Made by a program: the position numbers and the translations under genes. A stretch of DNA of 64,000 nucleotides from Deltaproteobacteria bacterium (GTDB taxonomy: Bacteria; Myxococcota_A; UBA9042; PHBI01; JACKFB01): assembly GCA_020632695.1 (NCBI GenBank), contig JACKFB010000008.1:62001-126000 (forward strand), given 5' to 3'. Within the stretch, counting starts at the first letter, position 1. Each line of letters opens with the position of its first letter. Below are positions 1-11,000 of the stretch, piece after piece. The notes beneath the pieces were generated by a model. It was not told the origin of the DNA. It did no database searches and saw only the letters and a list, made by a program, of their open reading frames with translations.

Positions 1-668
1 CCCTCGCCCACGGAGAGGCCGCCGATGGCGAAGCCGTCGAAGCCGAGCGACGTGACCTGCTCCACCGAGCGCCGTCGCAGATCGTCGAACATGCCCCCCT
101 GCACGATGCCGAAGAGGCTCTGATCCGGGCGCACGTGCGCGGCCAGGCTGCGCTCGGCCCAGCGCGCGGTGCGCTCGATGGACTCGGCGGTCTCCTCGTG
201 GCTGACGCCGGGGGCCAGGCACTCGTCGAAGGCCATCGCGATGTCGGCGCCGAGCGCCTCCTGGATGGCCATCGAGGTCTCCGGCGACAGGAAGGTGCGC
301 TTGCCGTCCACCTCGAAGGCGAAGGCGACGCCGTCCTCGCTGACCTCCTTCTTGTCCAGCGAGAAGACCTGGAAGCCGCCCGAGTCGGTGAGGATCGGGA
401 CGTCGACCGACATGAACTGGTGCAGTCCGCCCAGTTTCTGGATGATCGCCTCACCGGGGCGCTGGTGCAGGTGGTAGGTGTTGGCCAGGATGATCTGCAG
501 GCCCAGCTCGCGGATGAAGAGCGGCGGCAGGCTGCGCAGCGCGGCTTGGGTGCCCACCGGCATGAAGACCGGCGTGAGGATGGTGCCGCGGGCCAGCTCG
601 AGGCGGCCGGCGCGGGCGCCGGTGCCTCGGTCGACGGCGTCGACCCGGAAGGGGACGGGGCAGGTCAT
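1..668 (-). CDS. tgt: tRNA-guanine(34) transglycosylase (queuine tRNA-ribosyltransferase), 5' part, runs off the window
   Basis: The enzyme swaps guanine for preQ1/queuine at position 34 of tRNAs with GUN anticodons. About 222 N-terminal residues are visible; the family is about 370 aa, so the nucleophilic Asp and the zinc site lie outside the window. The visible part has the family hallmarks: the start of the TIM barrel with TPVFMPVGTQAA, NTYHL, the active-site segment DSGGFQVFSL containing the general-base Asp, AFDEC, and FGIVQGG followed by FAIGGLSVGEG. The ATG at 668 gives the expected N-terminus. The upstream sppA-like gene ends 24 nt before it on the same strand, so the two may be co-transcribed. 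Confidence 0.96.
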   Translation of the reverse strand, partial: MTCPVPFRVDAVDRGTGARAGRLELARGTILTPVFMPVGTQAALRSLPPLFIRELGLQIILANTYHLHQRPGEAIIQKLGGLHQFMSVDVPILTDSGGFQVFSLDKKEVSEDGVAFAFEVDGKRTFLSPETSMAIQEALGADIAMAFDECLAPGVSHEETAESIERTARWAERSLAAHVRPDQSLFGIVQGGMFDDLRRRSVEQVTSLGFDGFAIGGLSVGE

Positions 669-692
669 GGGGCCTCGTGAGGACGGGAGGGG

Positions 693-3227
693 TCAGCGGA
701 CGTCGACGGTGTAGGGCAGGCGTGCTTGGACGCCGCCGCGGGCCAACGACGCCAGGGTGGCGAGCCAGTCGCGCAGCGGCTCGGGCAGGACGCTGAGGTC
801 GAAGCTGGGGGCGGCGCTCGCGGTGGAGGCGAGACCGAAGGGGAGCCTGGTGAGGCGGCGCAGCCGGGCGCCCAGGCCGCCGGTGGACGGGTAGCGGATG
901 GTCCAGGCGTCGCCGGAGCGGATGCCGGCGCGTGTGCGGGCCCGCCCGATGGCATCCCAGAGGCCACCCTCGGTGTCGACCAGGCCCAGGGCCAGAGCCC
1001 GCTCGCCGACGTAGACGCGCCCGCGGGCGCGGTCGCGCGCGGTCTCGAGCGGCAGGTGGCGGGATTGGGCGACCAGGCCGACGAAGCGCTCGTAGTAGGC
1101 GCGCAGCCGCTCGCGCGCCGTCGCCATCTCGTCCTCGGTCCACGGGCGGTGCAGCCCGTTGGCGTCCGCGTGGGGGGCCGTGCGCTGGGTCCAGGTGGTG
1201 ATGCCGAGGGTCGCGAAGAGCGCGCTGAGATCGAGCTTCCCGGTGAAGATGCCGATGCTGCCGGTGATGCTGAGCGGCGTGCTCAGCACCTCGTGCCCGG
1301 CGAGCGCCACGTAGTACCCGCCGCTGGCCGCCACGCCGCCGAAGCTGACGATGAGCGGCTTGTGGGCGGCCGCGTCCTGCAGGCGCGCATACATGCGGTC
1401 GCTGGCCAGCACCGAGCCGCCGCCGCTGGACACGCGCAGCACGATGGCCGCCACGTCCCGGTCGGCCACGGCCGCGTCCAGCGCCTTCTCCACGTCGCGA
1501 TCGCCGGTGGTGATGCCGAAGAAGGGCAGATCGAGGTCCGTGCCGTCACCGTCGACGATGCCGCCGACCACCGGCACGATGGCGATCACCTGGGGGTTGC
1601 CCCAGCTCGGCCACGCGTCGGGCGGCGGGTCGTAGCCGTCGGTGAGGCGCACCGGGCCGGCGAGCTCCTCCTGCAGCGCCTGCTCGAGCTCCGTGTCGGC
1701 GACGATGCGGTCGACCAGGTGCAGCTCGTGCGCCATGGTCATCGTCTGCGGTCCGTCGCTCAGCAGCGCGTCCATCGCGGGGCGCTCGATGCCGCGCCCC
1801 TCCTGCACGGCGGTGTGCCAGTGCGACTCGAAGGCGGCGAGCATCGCCTGGGCCTGCTCCTCGTCGGCCTCGGAGGGCCCGGGGCGGGTCAGCCGCTCGG
1901 GCGCGGCCTTGTACTCGTCCCACTTCACGAACTGCGCCTGGATGCCCAGCTTGTCGAGCAGCCCCACCAGGTAGGTGCGGGTGACGCTGAGCCCGCGCAG
2001 GTCGAGCAGCCCGACCGGGTGCAGCCAGATGCGATCGGCGGCGCTGGCCAGGTACATGCCGCGCATGTCCAGGCCGGCCGTGTGGACGATGACGCGCTTG
2101 CCTGCCGCGCGGAGGGCGGCGATGGCCCGGCGCAGCTCCCAGCACTGGGCCCAGTCGGGCGCCGAGCCCAGCTCGATCAGCAGCGCGCTCACGTCGTCGT
2201 CGCGGGTCATGGCGTCCAGCGCCACCACCCAATGTCCCAACGTGGGCGGACCGCCGCCGAGCAGGCCTACCACCGGGCGCTCGGGCAGCGAGCCGCCGAT
2301 GGACACGCGCACGACCTTCCGACCCGGGGTCACCAGCGAGGGACGGACGCGCGAGCCCTGGGTGAAGAGCACCGCCAGGTCGGCCCGCGCCGGCACGTCG
2401 TCGTCGCTGACCCGGCTGCGCGCGTCGAAGCTCGAGGCGACCTCGCCGCGGCCCTGGGAGAGGCCGAGGAAGACGCCCCACTCCAGGCGCTCGGGCTCGA
2501 TGGTGTCGTGAACGAAGCGGCCGTAGCCGCCCACGACCAGCCCGGGGACGGGCATGATGCGCAGGCTGGCGCCGGCGTGCCAGCCGGTGTCGTCGCCGAA
2601 GGTCGCCGAGCCGTCGACGCCGAAGGTGACGCGGTCGCCGCGCGGACGCAGCCCCAGCTCGGCGCGCAGGATGGGGTCGGCGCTGACGCCGCCCAGGCGC
2701 GGGTGGTTGGCCTGGTCCACGCCCAGCGCCAGGGCCATCCAGCGCGACGGGCGCAGGGTGGTGGAGACCGAGACGGAGTTGTAGCCGTCGAGGCCGAGGC
2801 CGGCGTCGCCGAAGAGGCGCTGCCAGCGAAGGCCGATGGAGCCCCAGCGGGCGAAGCGGAAGCCGGTGGAGAGGTCCAGCCGGGTGGTGCCGCCGTCCAG
2901 CCCGTCGTCGCCGATGCGGGACACGGCGATGCCGAGACCGACCGGGCCGAGCCGCCCGGCGCCGCCGGCGAGGATGCCGTCGCCGAGCCCGGCGCCGTCG
3001 AGCCGCAAGGAGAAGCCGAAGCCCATCTCCCAGCCGTCGAGGAACCCGAGGCCAGCGGCGTGGCCCGCGGTGGCCTCGACGCCGCCGACCTCCGGGCCGA
3101 AGCTCCACGGCAGGCGCACGCTGGCCGGGGCGTTGTCCGCGGGGCCCGCGATGCTGTCGGGGCTCCAGGCCAGGACCACGCACGCCAGTAGCGCGGCCCC
3201 CGCCGCCCTGCCCTGTCTCCAATCCAC
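693..3227 (-). CDS. SppA-type (S49) signal peptide peptidase with an N-terminal beta-barrel-like domain
   Basis: The protein is 844 aa. The start is the GTG at 3227, because AAGGAGG sits 5-6 nt upstream and the next residues form a signal peptide (basic, then AALLACVVLAW). Residues ~40-260 are rich in alternating hydrophobic/Gly strands and look like an outer-membrane or porin-type barrel. Residues ~300-800 are a duplicated S49 peptidase. The catalytic Lys is K440 (context EYKAAPERLTR) and the nucleophilic Ser is S635 (context VAASGGYYVA), both matching the E. coli SppA Lys/Ser dyad. Normal SppA is about 550-620 aa and is anchored by an N-terminal helix. Here the barrel-like module replaces the anchor, which suggests an envelope location other than the inner membrane (inference). 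Peptidase call is firm; the barrel is judged from sequence pattern only. Confidence 0.9.
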   Translation of the reverse strand: MDWRQGRAAGAALLACVVLAWSPDSIAGPADNAPASVRLPWSFGPEVGGVEATAGHAAGLGFLDGWEMGFGFSLRLDGAGLGDGILAGGAGRLGPVGLGIAVSRIGDDGLDGGTTRLDLSTGFRFARWGSIGLRWQRLFGDAGLGLDGYNSVSVSTTLRPSRWMALALGVDQANHPRLGGVSADPILRAELGLRPRGDRVTFGVDGSATFGDDTGWHAGASLRIMPVPGLVVGGYGRFVHDTIEPERLEWGVFLGLSQGRGEVASSFDARSRVSDDDVPARADLAVLFTQGSRVRPSLVTPGRKVVRVSIGGSLPERPVVGLLGGGPPTLGHWVVALDAMTRDDDVSALLIELGSAPDWAQCWELRRAIAALRAAGKRVIVHTAGLDMRGMYLASAADRIWLHPVGLLDLRGLSVTRTYLVGLLDKLGIQAQFVKWDEYKAAPERLTRPGPSEADEEQAQAMLAAFESHWHTAVQEGRGIERPAMDALLSDGPQTMTMAHELHLVDRIVADTELEQALQEELAGPVRLTDGYDPPPDAWPSWGNPQVIAIVPVVGGIVDGDGTDLDLPFFGITTGDRDVEKALDAAVADRDVAAIVLRVSSGGGSVLASDRMYARLQDAAAHKPLIVSFGGVAASGGYYVALAGHEVLSTPLSITGSIGIFTGKLDLSALFATLGITTWTQRTAPHADANGLHRPWTEDEMATARERLRAYYERFVGLVAQSRHLPLETARDRARGRVYVGERALALGLVDTEGGLWDAIGRARTRAGIRSGDAWTIRYPSTGGLGARLRRLTRLPFGLASTASAAPSFDLSVLPEPLRDWLATLASLARGGVQARLPYTVDVR

Positions 3228-3322
3228 GGTGCCCTCCTTGGCGAGGGCGCGATGATACAGCCCCGACGGCGCGCCACATAGCACGCGCCCCCGACCACGC
3301 CCTCACAAATCGCCGACGGGGC

Positions 3323-3351
3323 TTGACCGCAGCGGCCTCGGGTCGCATAGG
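3323..3351 (+). promoter_or_regulatory. Candidate sigma-70-type promoter for cnoX
   Basis: TTGACC (3323-3328), a 17-nt spacer, then CATAGG (3346-3351), 32 nt before the cnoX ATG. The core is nearly repeated at 25368-25396 and resembles 53665-53693, which supports it as a real promoter class in this genome. Confidence 0.5.
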
Positions 3352-3383
3352 TCACCGAGTCCCGTCCCGACCAGGAGCCCCCG

Positions 3384-4253
3384 ATGGCTGAGCATGCCAG
3401 GCACGTGATCGACGTCACCGAGGCCACCTTCAATGATGAGGTGGTCCATCGCAGCAGCCGGACCCCGGTCATCATCGACCTGTGGGCGACCTGGTGCGGC
3501 CCGTGCAAGACGCTCGGCCCCATCCTGGAGGGCATGGCGGCCGAGTACGGCGGCGCCTTCGTCCTGGCCAAGGTGGACGTGGACCAGAACCCGATGCTGG
3601 CGCAGAGCATGGGGGCGCAGTCGATCCCCATGGTGCTCGCGGTCTTCGAGGGCGGCATCGTCGACCAGTTCGTGGGCGCCCTCCCCCGCGCCGACGTGAA
3701 GCGCTTCATCGACCGCGTGCTCGAGCGCTGCGGGGTGTCGGTGGCCGAAGCCGAGGACGCCCCGAAGGCGCCGAGCGACCCGGCGGAGGCCGAGGCGTTC
3801 TGGAAGGCGCGGGTGGCGAAGGACGCGGCGGACGGCGCGGCGCTGCTGCAGCTCGGGCGGCTCTATCTGGCGGGCGAGCGCGGGGACGAGGCGCGCGAGG
3901 TGCTCACGCGGATCACGGCGACGATGCCGGAGTACAACGCGGCCCAGGCGGCGCTCAGCCTCGGCTCGCTCTGGGCCGAGGTGCAGGCGGCCGGCGGCGT
4001 CGACGCGCTCGCGAAGCGGCTGCGGGACGCGCCGGAGGACGGCGAGGCCCGCTACCTCATGGCCCTGGCCGACTCGGTGCACGGGCGCTTCGTGCAGGGG
4101 CTGCAGGCCCTGGTGGGGCTGGTGGGCTCGGCGCGGGGCGAGCTGCGCGACAAGGCTCGAAGCGCCGCGGCCACCGTGCTGGAGGCGGCGGGGCGCGACG
4201 ACGAGCAGGTCGAGAAGCTGCGGCGCAAGCTGGCCAGCCTGGTGCTGGTCTGA
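3384..4253 (+). CDS. cnoX: Thioredoxin-fold co-chaperone with TPR-like C-terminal region (CnoX/YbbN family)
   Basis: The protein is 289 aa. Residues ~8-110 are a thioredoxin domain with a complete redox motif WCGPC (C38, C41) and a cis-Pro segment (QSIPMVL). Residues ~135-285 are helical and repeat-like, with LLQLGRLYLAGERGDEA resembling a TPR. This is the architecture of E. coli CnoX/YbbN, a holdase that protects proteins from oxidation and hands them to GroEL and DnaK. E. coli CnoX has SxxC and lacks thioredoxin activity, whereas many bacterial homologues keep CxxC, as here. AGGAG lies 8 nt before the ATG. The stop codon falls in a degenerate first copy of a 20-bp tandem repeat. Confidence 0.88.
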   Translation: MAEHARHVIDVTEATFNDEVVHRSSRTPVIIDLWATWCGPCKTLGPILEGMAAEYGGAFVLAKVDVDQNPMLAQSMGAQSIPMVLAVFEGGIVDQFVGALPRADVKRFIDRVLERCGVSVAEAEDAPKAPSDPAEAEAFWKARVAKDAADGAALLQLGRLYLAGERGDEAREVLTRITATMPEYNAAQAALSLGSLWAEVQAAGGVDALAKRLRDAPEDGEARYLMALADSVHGRFVQGLQALVGLVGSARGELRDKARSAAATVLEAAGRDDEQVEKLRRKLASLVLV

Positions 4254-4360
4254 CGCGCCCGCCGCTGGTCTGACGAGCCTGCCGCTGGTCTGGCGAGCCT
4301 GCCGCTGGTCTGGCGAGCCTGCCGCTGGTCTGGCGAGCCCGCCGCTGGTCTGACGAGCCC
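4241..4360. repeat. 20-bp tandem repeat, five close copies plus one degenerate copy
   Basis: Units start at 4261, 4281, 4301, 4321 and 4341 and follow the pattern GCCGCTGGTCTGRCGAGCCY. The segment 4241-4260 is a diverged sixth copy overlapping the last codons and stop of cnoX. The array fills the gap between the convergent cnoX and argS genes. There are no spacers, so it is not a CRISPR. The array may have grown out of the gene's 3' end. Confidence 0.95.
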
Positions 4361-4424
4361 GCGGCCGCGGCTGCCACGGGCGCGCTGAGCGCTGCCGGGG
4401 CCGCCGCGTCCGGCGGTCCGGCTG

Positions 4425-6158
4425 CTACATCCGGTCCAGCAGCGGGATGTTCAGGCAGTCCAGGCCGATCTCCAGCGTGCGCGCCGTCGCCACCGCCAGC
4501 GCGACCCGCGAGTCGCGCAGCCCCTCGTCGGGTGCCCCCAGGATGGGGCAGGCCGCGTAGAAGGGGCTGAAGCGGCGGGCGACGCCGAAGAGGTACTCGC
4601 AGACGATGTGCGGGCGGGACAGCCGCGCGGCGCTGTCCAGCGCGTCGCCGAGCTTGAGCAGCTCGGTGGCGAGCTCGCGCTCCTGGTCGGCCTCGAGGCG
4701 CAGCGGCGCGCCGTCGGCGACGAAGGGTCGCCCTACGCGCACCTCGTACTCGCGCAGCACCGAGCGGATCCGCACCAGCGCGTACTGGAGGTAGGGCCCG
4801 GTGTTGCCCTCGGCGGCCAGGAACTTGTCCCAGTCGAAGCGGTAGTCGGTGGTGAGGTTCTGGCTCAGGTCGGCGTATTTCACGGCGCCGTAGCCGACGC
4901 GTCGAGCGATGTCGCGCTGCTCGTCCTCGCTGGCGTCGGGCCACTTCTCGGCGACGATGGGCAGGATGCGCTCCTCGGCCTCTTCCAGGAGCGCGGCCAG
5001 GGTCACGGTCCCCCCGTCGCGTGTTCGGAAGGGGCGTCCGTCGGCGCCCAGCATCATGCCGAAGCCGACGTGCTCGAAGCGCACCTGGTCGTAGCCCAGC
5101 GCCTCGAGGGTGGCGAAGAGCTGCTTGAAGTGCAGCGACTGCCGCACATCCACGACGTAGACGATGCGGTCGGGCGCGTAGGTCTCGATGCGGTACTCGG
5201 CCGTGGCGACGTCGCTGGTGGCGTAGAGGTAGGCGCCGTCGCTCTTCTGCACCAGCAGCGGGGTCCCGCCGAGGTCGCCATCCTCGTCGAAGAAGACCGC
5301 GATGGCTCCCTCGCTCTCCCGGGCCAGGCCCCGCTCGCACAGGCGCTCGACCACTCCCGCGAGGCGCTCGTGGTAGAAGCTCTCGCCGTGCCAGGTGTCG
5401 AAGCTGACGCCCAGCCGGGCGTAGATGGCCTCGGCGTCGGCGCGTGAGATGGCGACGAAGCGCTTCCACAGCGCCAGCCGCTCGGGATCGCCTGCCTGGA
5501 GCGCGGCCAGCTCGGCGCGGCAGGCGTCGGCGACCTGCGGATCGGCCTTCGCCGCCTCGCTGCCCAGCTTGTAGAGGCGCTCCAGCTCGCCGATGGGGTC
5601 GGCGTCGAGCGCCGCCTGGTCCGCGTGACGCTCCCACGCCCACAGCAGGATGCCGAACTGGGTGCCCCAGTCGCCGACGTGGTTGTCGCCGACGACCCGG
5701 TGGCCGAGGAAGCGCAGGGTGCGCACCAGCGCGTCGCCGATGATGGTCGAGCGCAGATGCCCCACGTGCATGCGCTTGGCGACGTTGGGGCTGGAGAAGT
5801 CCACGACCACGCACTGGGGCGCCTGGACCGGCGAGATGTTGGCGCGGGGATCGCTGGCCACCCTGCCCGCCTCCCGCGCCACCCAAAAGGGGTCCAGGCG
5901 CAGGTTGATGAAGCCGGGGCCGGCGATCTCCGGAGGCAGGCACATGTCGCCCAGGTCGAGCCCCTCGAGCAGGCGCGTGGCGAGCTGCCGCGGGTTGCCG
6001 CCGATGCGCCGCGCCAGGGGCAGCACGCCGTTGATCTGATAGTCGCCGAAGCGCGGGTCGTTGGTCGGCCGCACCTCGGGGTCGGCGTCGACCTCGAAGA
6101 CCTCACGCATCGCCAGCGCCGCGCGCCGGGTCAGCTCCTCCACCAATCGTCCAGACAC
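4425..6158 (-). CDS. argS: Arginyl-tRNA synthetase
   Basis: This class I aminoacyl-tRNA synthetase attaches arginine to tRNA-Arg. The protein is 577 aa, a normal length. The N-terminal additional domain (~1-110) is followed by the catalytic core with the HIGH-type motif HVGH (131-134) in NVAKRMHVGHLRSTIIGD. The second signature loop reads MLGADGRPFRTRDGG, which is the usual degenerate form for ArgRS lacking a strict KMSKS. The DALR anticodon-binding domain ends with IPLLDRM. A GGAGGG motif lies 5-10 nt upstream of the ATG. It is transcribed alone after a 146-nt gap from the OmpA-like gene. Confidence 0.97.
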   Translation of the reverse strand: MSGRLVEELTRRAALAMREVFEVDADPEVRPTNDPRFGDYQINGVLPLARRIGGNPRQLATRLLEGLDLGDMCLPPEIAGPGFINLRLDPFWVAREAGRVASDPRANISPVQAPQCVVVDFSSPNVAKRMHVGHLRSTIIGDALVRTLRFLGHRVVGDNHVGDWGTQFGILLWAWERHADQAALDADPIGELERLYKLGSEAAKADPQVADACRAELAALQAGDPERLALWKRFVAISRADAEAIYARLGVSFDTWHGESFYHERLAGVVERLCERGLARESEGAIAVFFDEDGDLGGTPLLVQKSDGAYLYATSDVATAEYRIETYAPDRIVYVVDVRQSLHFKQLFATLEALGYDQVRFEHVGFGMMLGADGRPFRTRDGGTVTLAALLEEAEERILPIVAEKWPDASEDEQRDIARRVGYGAVKYADLSQNLTTDYRFDWDKFLAAEGNTGPYLQYALVRIRSVLREYEVRVGRPFVADGAPLRLEADQERELATELLKLGDALDSAARLSRPHIVCEYLFGVARRFSPFYAACPILGAPDEGLRDSRVALAVATARTLEIGLDCLNIPLLDRM

Positions 6159-6304
6159 GTCGTCCCTCCGCGCGGGTCCCCGCCTCGGCGGCGGGCCAGG
6201 GACGCTATCACAGCGTCATCGCCGCCGCAGCGCGCTTTTCCGCCGGCCGCGGCGCCACGCGGTGCCGGTCCACGGAGCGGCCGGACGCGCGCGCCTACGC
6301 GCGC

Positions 6305-8049
<1,745 letters not shown>

Positions 8050-8053
<4 letters not shown>

Positions 8054-11000
8054 TGGAGCAGGCAGGCCCAGTCGAACACCACGTCATCGACGTAGACGCC
8101 CGTGCCGGTGGGCGTCTCCGAGTCCACGACCACCTCGAGCTTCAGGGCGACCGAGCTGCCCGCGACGTCGCCGAGGGAGACCTGCACCGGGACGAAGCCG
8201 CTGGTCGCCGTGCAGCGCTCGTCGACCAGGGCGTCGTCGATGAGGATGCGGAAGCAGGTCGAGTCGCCGACGTCCATCCGCAGCAACAGGCGCAGGGTGG
8301 CGGCGCCGGGCTGCAGGCCGCTGGGCACGTCGACGGGCGCGCGGGTGGCGGTGGCCGTCCAGGGGCCGTCGGGGTCGGTCAGGCCGCCCGCGTCCACGTT
8401 GAATGCCCCCAGAGACAGCGGCGACGAGGCCGCGAACGCGCCCGTGAGCTGCCACGCCGCGTCCACGCCCGTGCTGGCGAAGGACCAGTCGGTCAGGTCG
8501 CCGGTGTCGAAGCTGTCCCGCGGCGAGGCGGCCGGCACGCCGAGGCAGCTCCCGGCCACGCACTGGTCGTTGATGGTACAGGCCTGGGAGTCGTCGCAGC
8601 TCGCCAGCACCTCCTCGAACTCGCAGCCGGCGACCGGGTCGCACACGGCCTGGAGGCAGGGGCTCGGGTCGTCCACGCAGGTGACGGTCTCCGCCGGCGT
8701 GCACACCCCGCTCTTGCAGGCGTCACCGGTGGTGCACACGCTGCCGTCGCTGCACGCCGTGTCGTCGGGCGCCACCGTGGCGTCGCAGGACCCGGTGGCC
8801 GGGTCGCAGGTGTAGCTCGTGCAGGTCGTGCTCTCCGGGCAGGTGACCTTGGCCGTCGTGTCGTAGACGCACTTGCCGGCGACGCAGGCGACCGGCCCCA
8901 GGCACAGGTTGGTGGTGCACTGGGAGGGGTTGGTGCATGTGCACAGATTGGTGCCGGGCACGCAGGCGCCGCCGTTGCACTTGTCGCCGCTGGTGCAGGC
9001 GTTCCCGTCGTCGCAGCTCTTGCTCGCCGCCTCGTTGATGTGGCGGCAGCCCTGGATGGCGACGCAGTCGTCCTTGGTGCACGGGTTGCCGTCATCGCAG
9101 GTGTTCGGGGTGCCGGCGCACACGCCGCCGTCGCAGACGTCGCCGGCCGTGCATGGGTCGCCGTCGTCGCAGGCGCCGACGGTCGCCGGGAAGTAGCACC
9201 CGAAGTACGGCAGGCAGGCGTCCTTGGTGCACGGGTTGTCGTCGTCACAGGAGAGCGGGCTGCCGCTGCAGGTGCCCGCCTGGCAGGTGTCGGCCACGGT
9301 GCACGGGTCCCCGTCGTTGCAGCCGGTGCCGTTGGGCTGCAGCCGGACCTCGCAGCTCCCCGTGGCCGGGTTGCACTGTCGGGTGGCGCATCCGGTCGGG
9401 TCCAGCGGACACACGACCACCGACAGCGGGTTGGTGACGCACTGCCCCGCCCGGCACACCAGGGTCCCGTTGCACAGGTTCCCATCGTCCTTGTTCGCGC
9501 AGTCCGAGTCCTCGACGCAGCTGCAGTTCGAGGCGGTGCCGCTGACGCAGGCGCCGGCCATGCAGACGTCCGCTCCATTGCAGGTGTTGCCGTCGCTGCA
9601 GGCGGTCTGGTCGGTCTTCGGCGTGAAGGTGCAGGCGCCCGTGGTGGGGTTGCAGGTGTCGGTGGTGCACTGCTTGCCGTCGTCGCACTTCGCCTTGCCG
9701 CTGACGCAGGCGCCGGCGAGGCAGCTGTCGTTGACCGTGCAGGGGTTGCCGTCGTCGCAGGGGTCCAGATCGGGCTTGTCGACGTCGACGCAGGCGCCGC
9801 CGGTGCACTGGGTGGTCTTGCACGGGTTGGTGGTGGGCGTGCAGGTGATGATTGTGGCCTCGTCGAGCTGACAGTGCCCGCCGACGCACTTCCAGTCGCC
9901 ACCGCAGAGGTCGCCACCCTCGAGGAAGTCGCAGTCGGCCTGGACGGTGCAGCCGCAGATGTCCTTGCCCTGCTTGCACAGGCTGCTGACGCAGATCTCT
10001 CCGCCGGTGCAGGGGTTGCCATCCTCGCAGGGGCCGAAGCCCTGGACGTTCCGGCACCCGCTGGTCGCGGAGCAGCTGTCGACCGTGCACGGGTTGCCGT
10101 CGTCACAATCGAGCAGGGCGCCGCTGCAGGTGCCCGACTTGCAGACGTCGCCGGTGGTGCACGCGTCGTGGTCGGTGCAGACCGCGCCATCGGCGCGCCG
10201 GGTCGCCACACAGGCGCCGAGCTTGGGATCGCAGGCCACGGTCTCGCAGTCGTTGGGGTCGGGGTCGTCGCAGACCACGGTCAGCGTGCCCGCGCAGCCG
10301 CCCGAGCCGTCGCACACGTCGGTGGTGGTGCACACGCTCCCGTCGTTGCAGGCCTGCCCCGCGCTGCGCACCGTCTCCACGCACCCGCCGGTGGAGGGGT
10401 TGCAGCTCACGTCGATGCAGTCGAAGGGGTTCGGGTCGGTGCAGGTGACCTCGGTGCCGGGCGCGAACTGGCACAGGCTGTCGGTGCACTTCCAGATGCC
10501 GTTGCAGGCGTTGCCGTCGTCGAAGGCCTTGCACTTGCCGTCCGACGAGCAGCCGCAGAGGAAGTTGCCGCCGCCGCACACGCCTCCCGAGCACACCGTC
10601 GCGCCCGTGCAGGGGTCCTTGTCGTCGCAAGGGCCGGAGTCGAGCACGCCGTTGCTACACTGGCCGTCCTCGCAGGCGTCGGTCGTGCAAGGGTTGTCGT
10701 CGTTGCAGTTCTTGGGCGTCCCGACGCAGGTGTCCCCGGTGCAGCGGTCGTTGCTGGTGCAGGCGTTGTTGTCGTTGCACGGCGTTCCGCTCGACGCCTG
10801 GGCGACCGAGCAGGTCCCGGTGTCGGGGTTGCAGCTCCGGACCAGACAGGGCTCCTTGCCCGTGGCGGCGCACACCACCGGCGGCGAGAGCTTGCAGGTC
10901 CCGCCGGAGCACGTGTAGACGCCGTCGCACCGGTTGGCGACGGGGAGCTTGTCGCAGTCGGACTGGCCCGAGCAGCTGCAGGTGTTCAGGCCGCCCTGGC

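Noticed and set aside
4241..4360. Possible CRISPR array
   Set aside because: Units are directly abutting with no spacers, and no cas gene is present.
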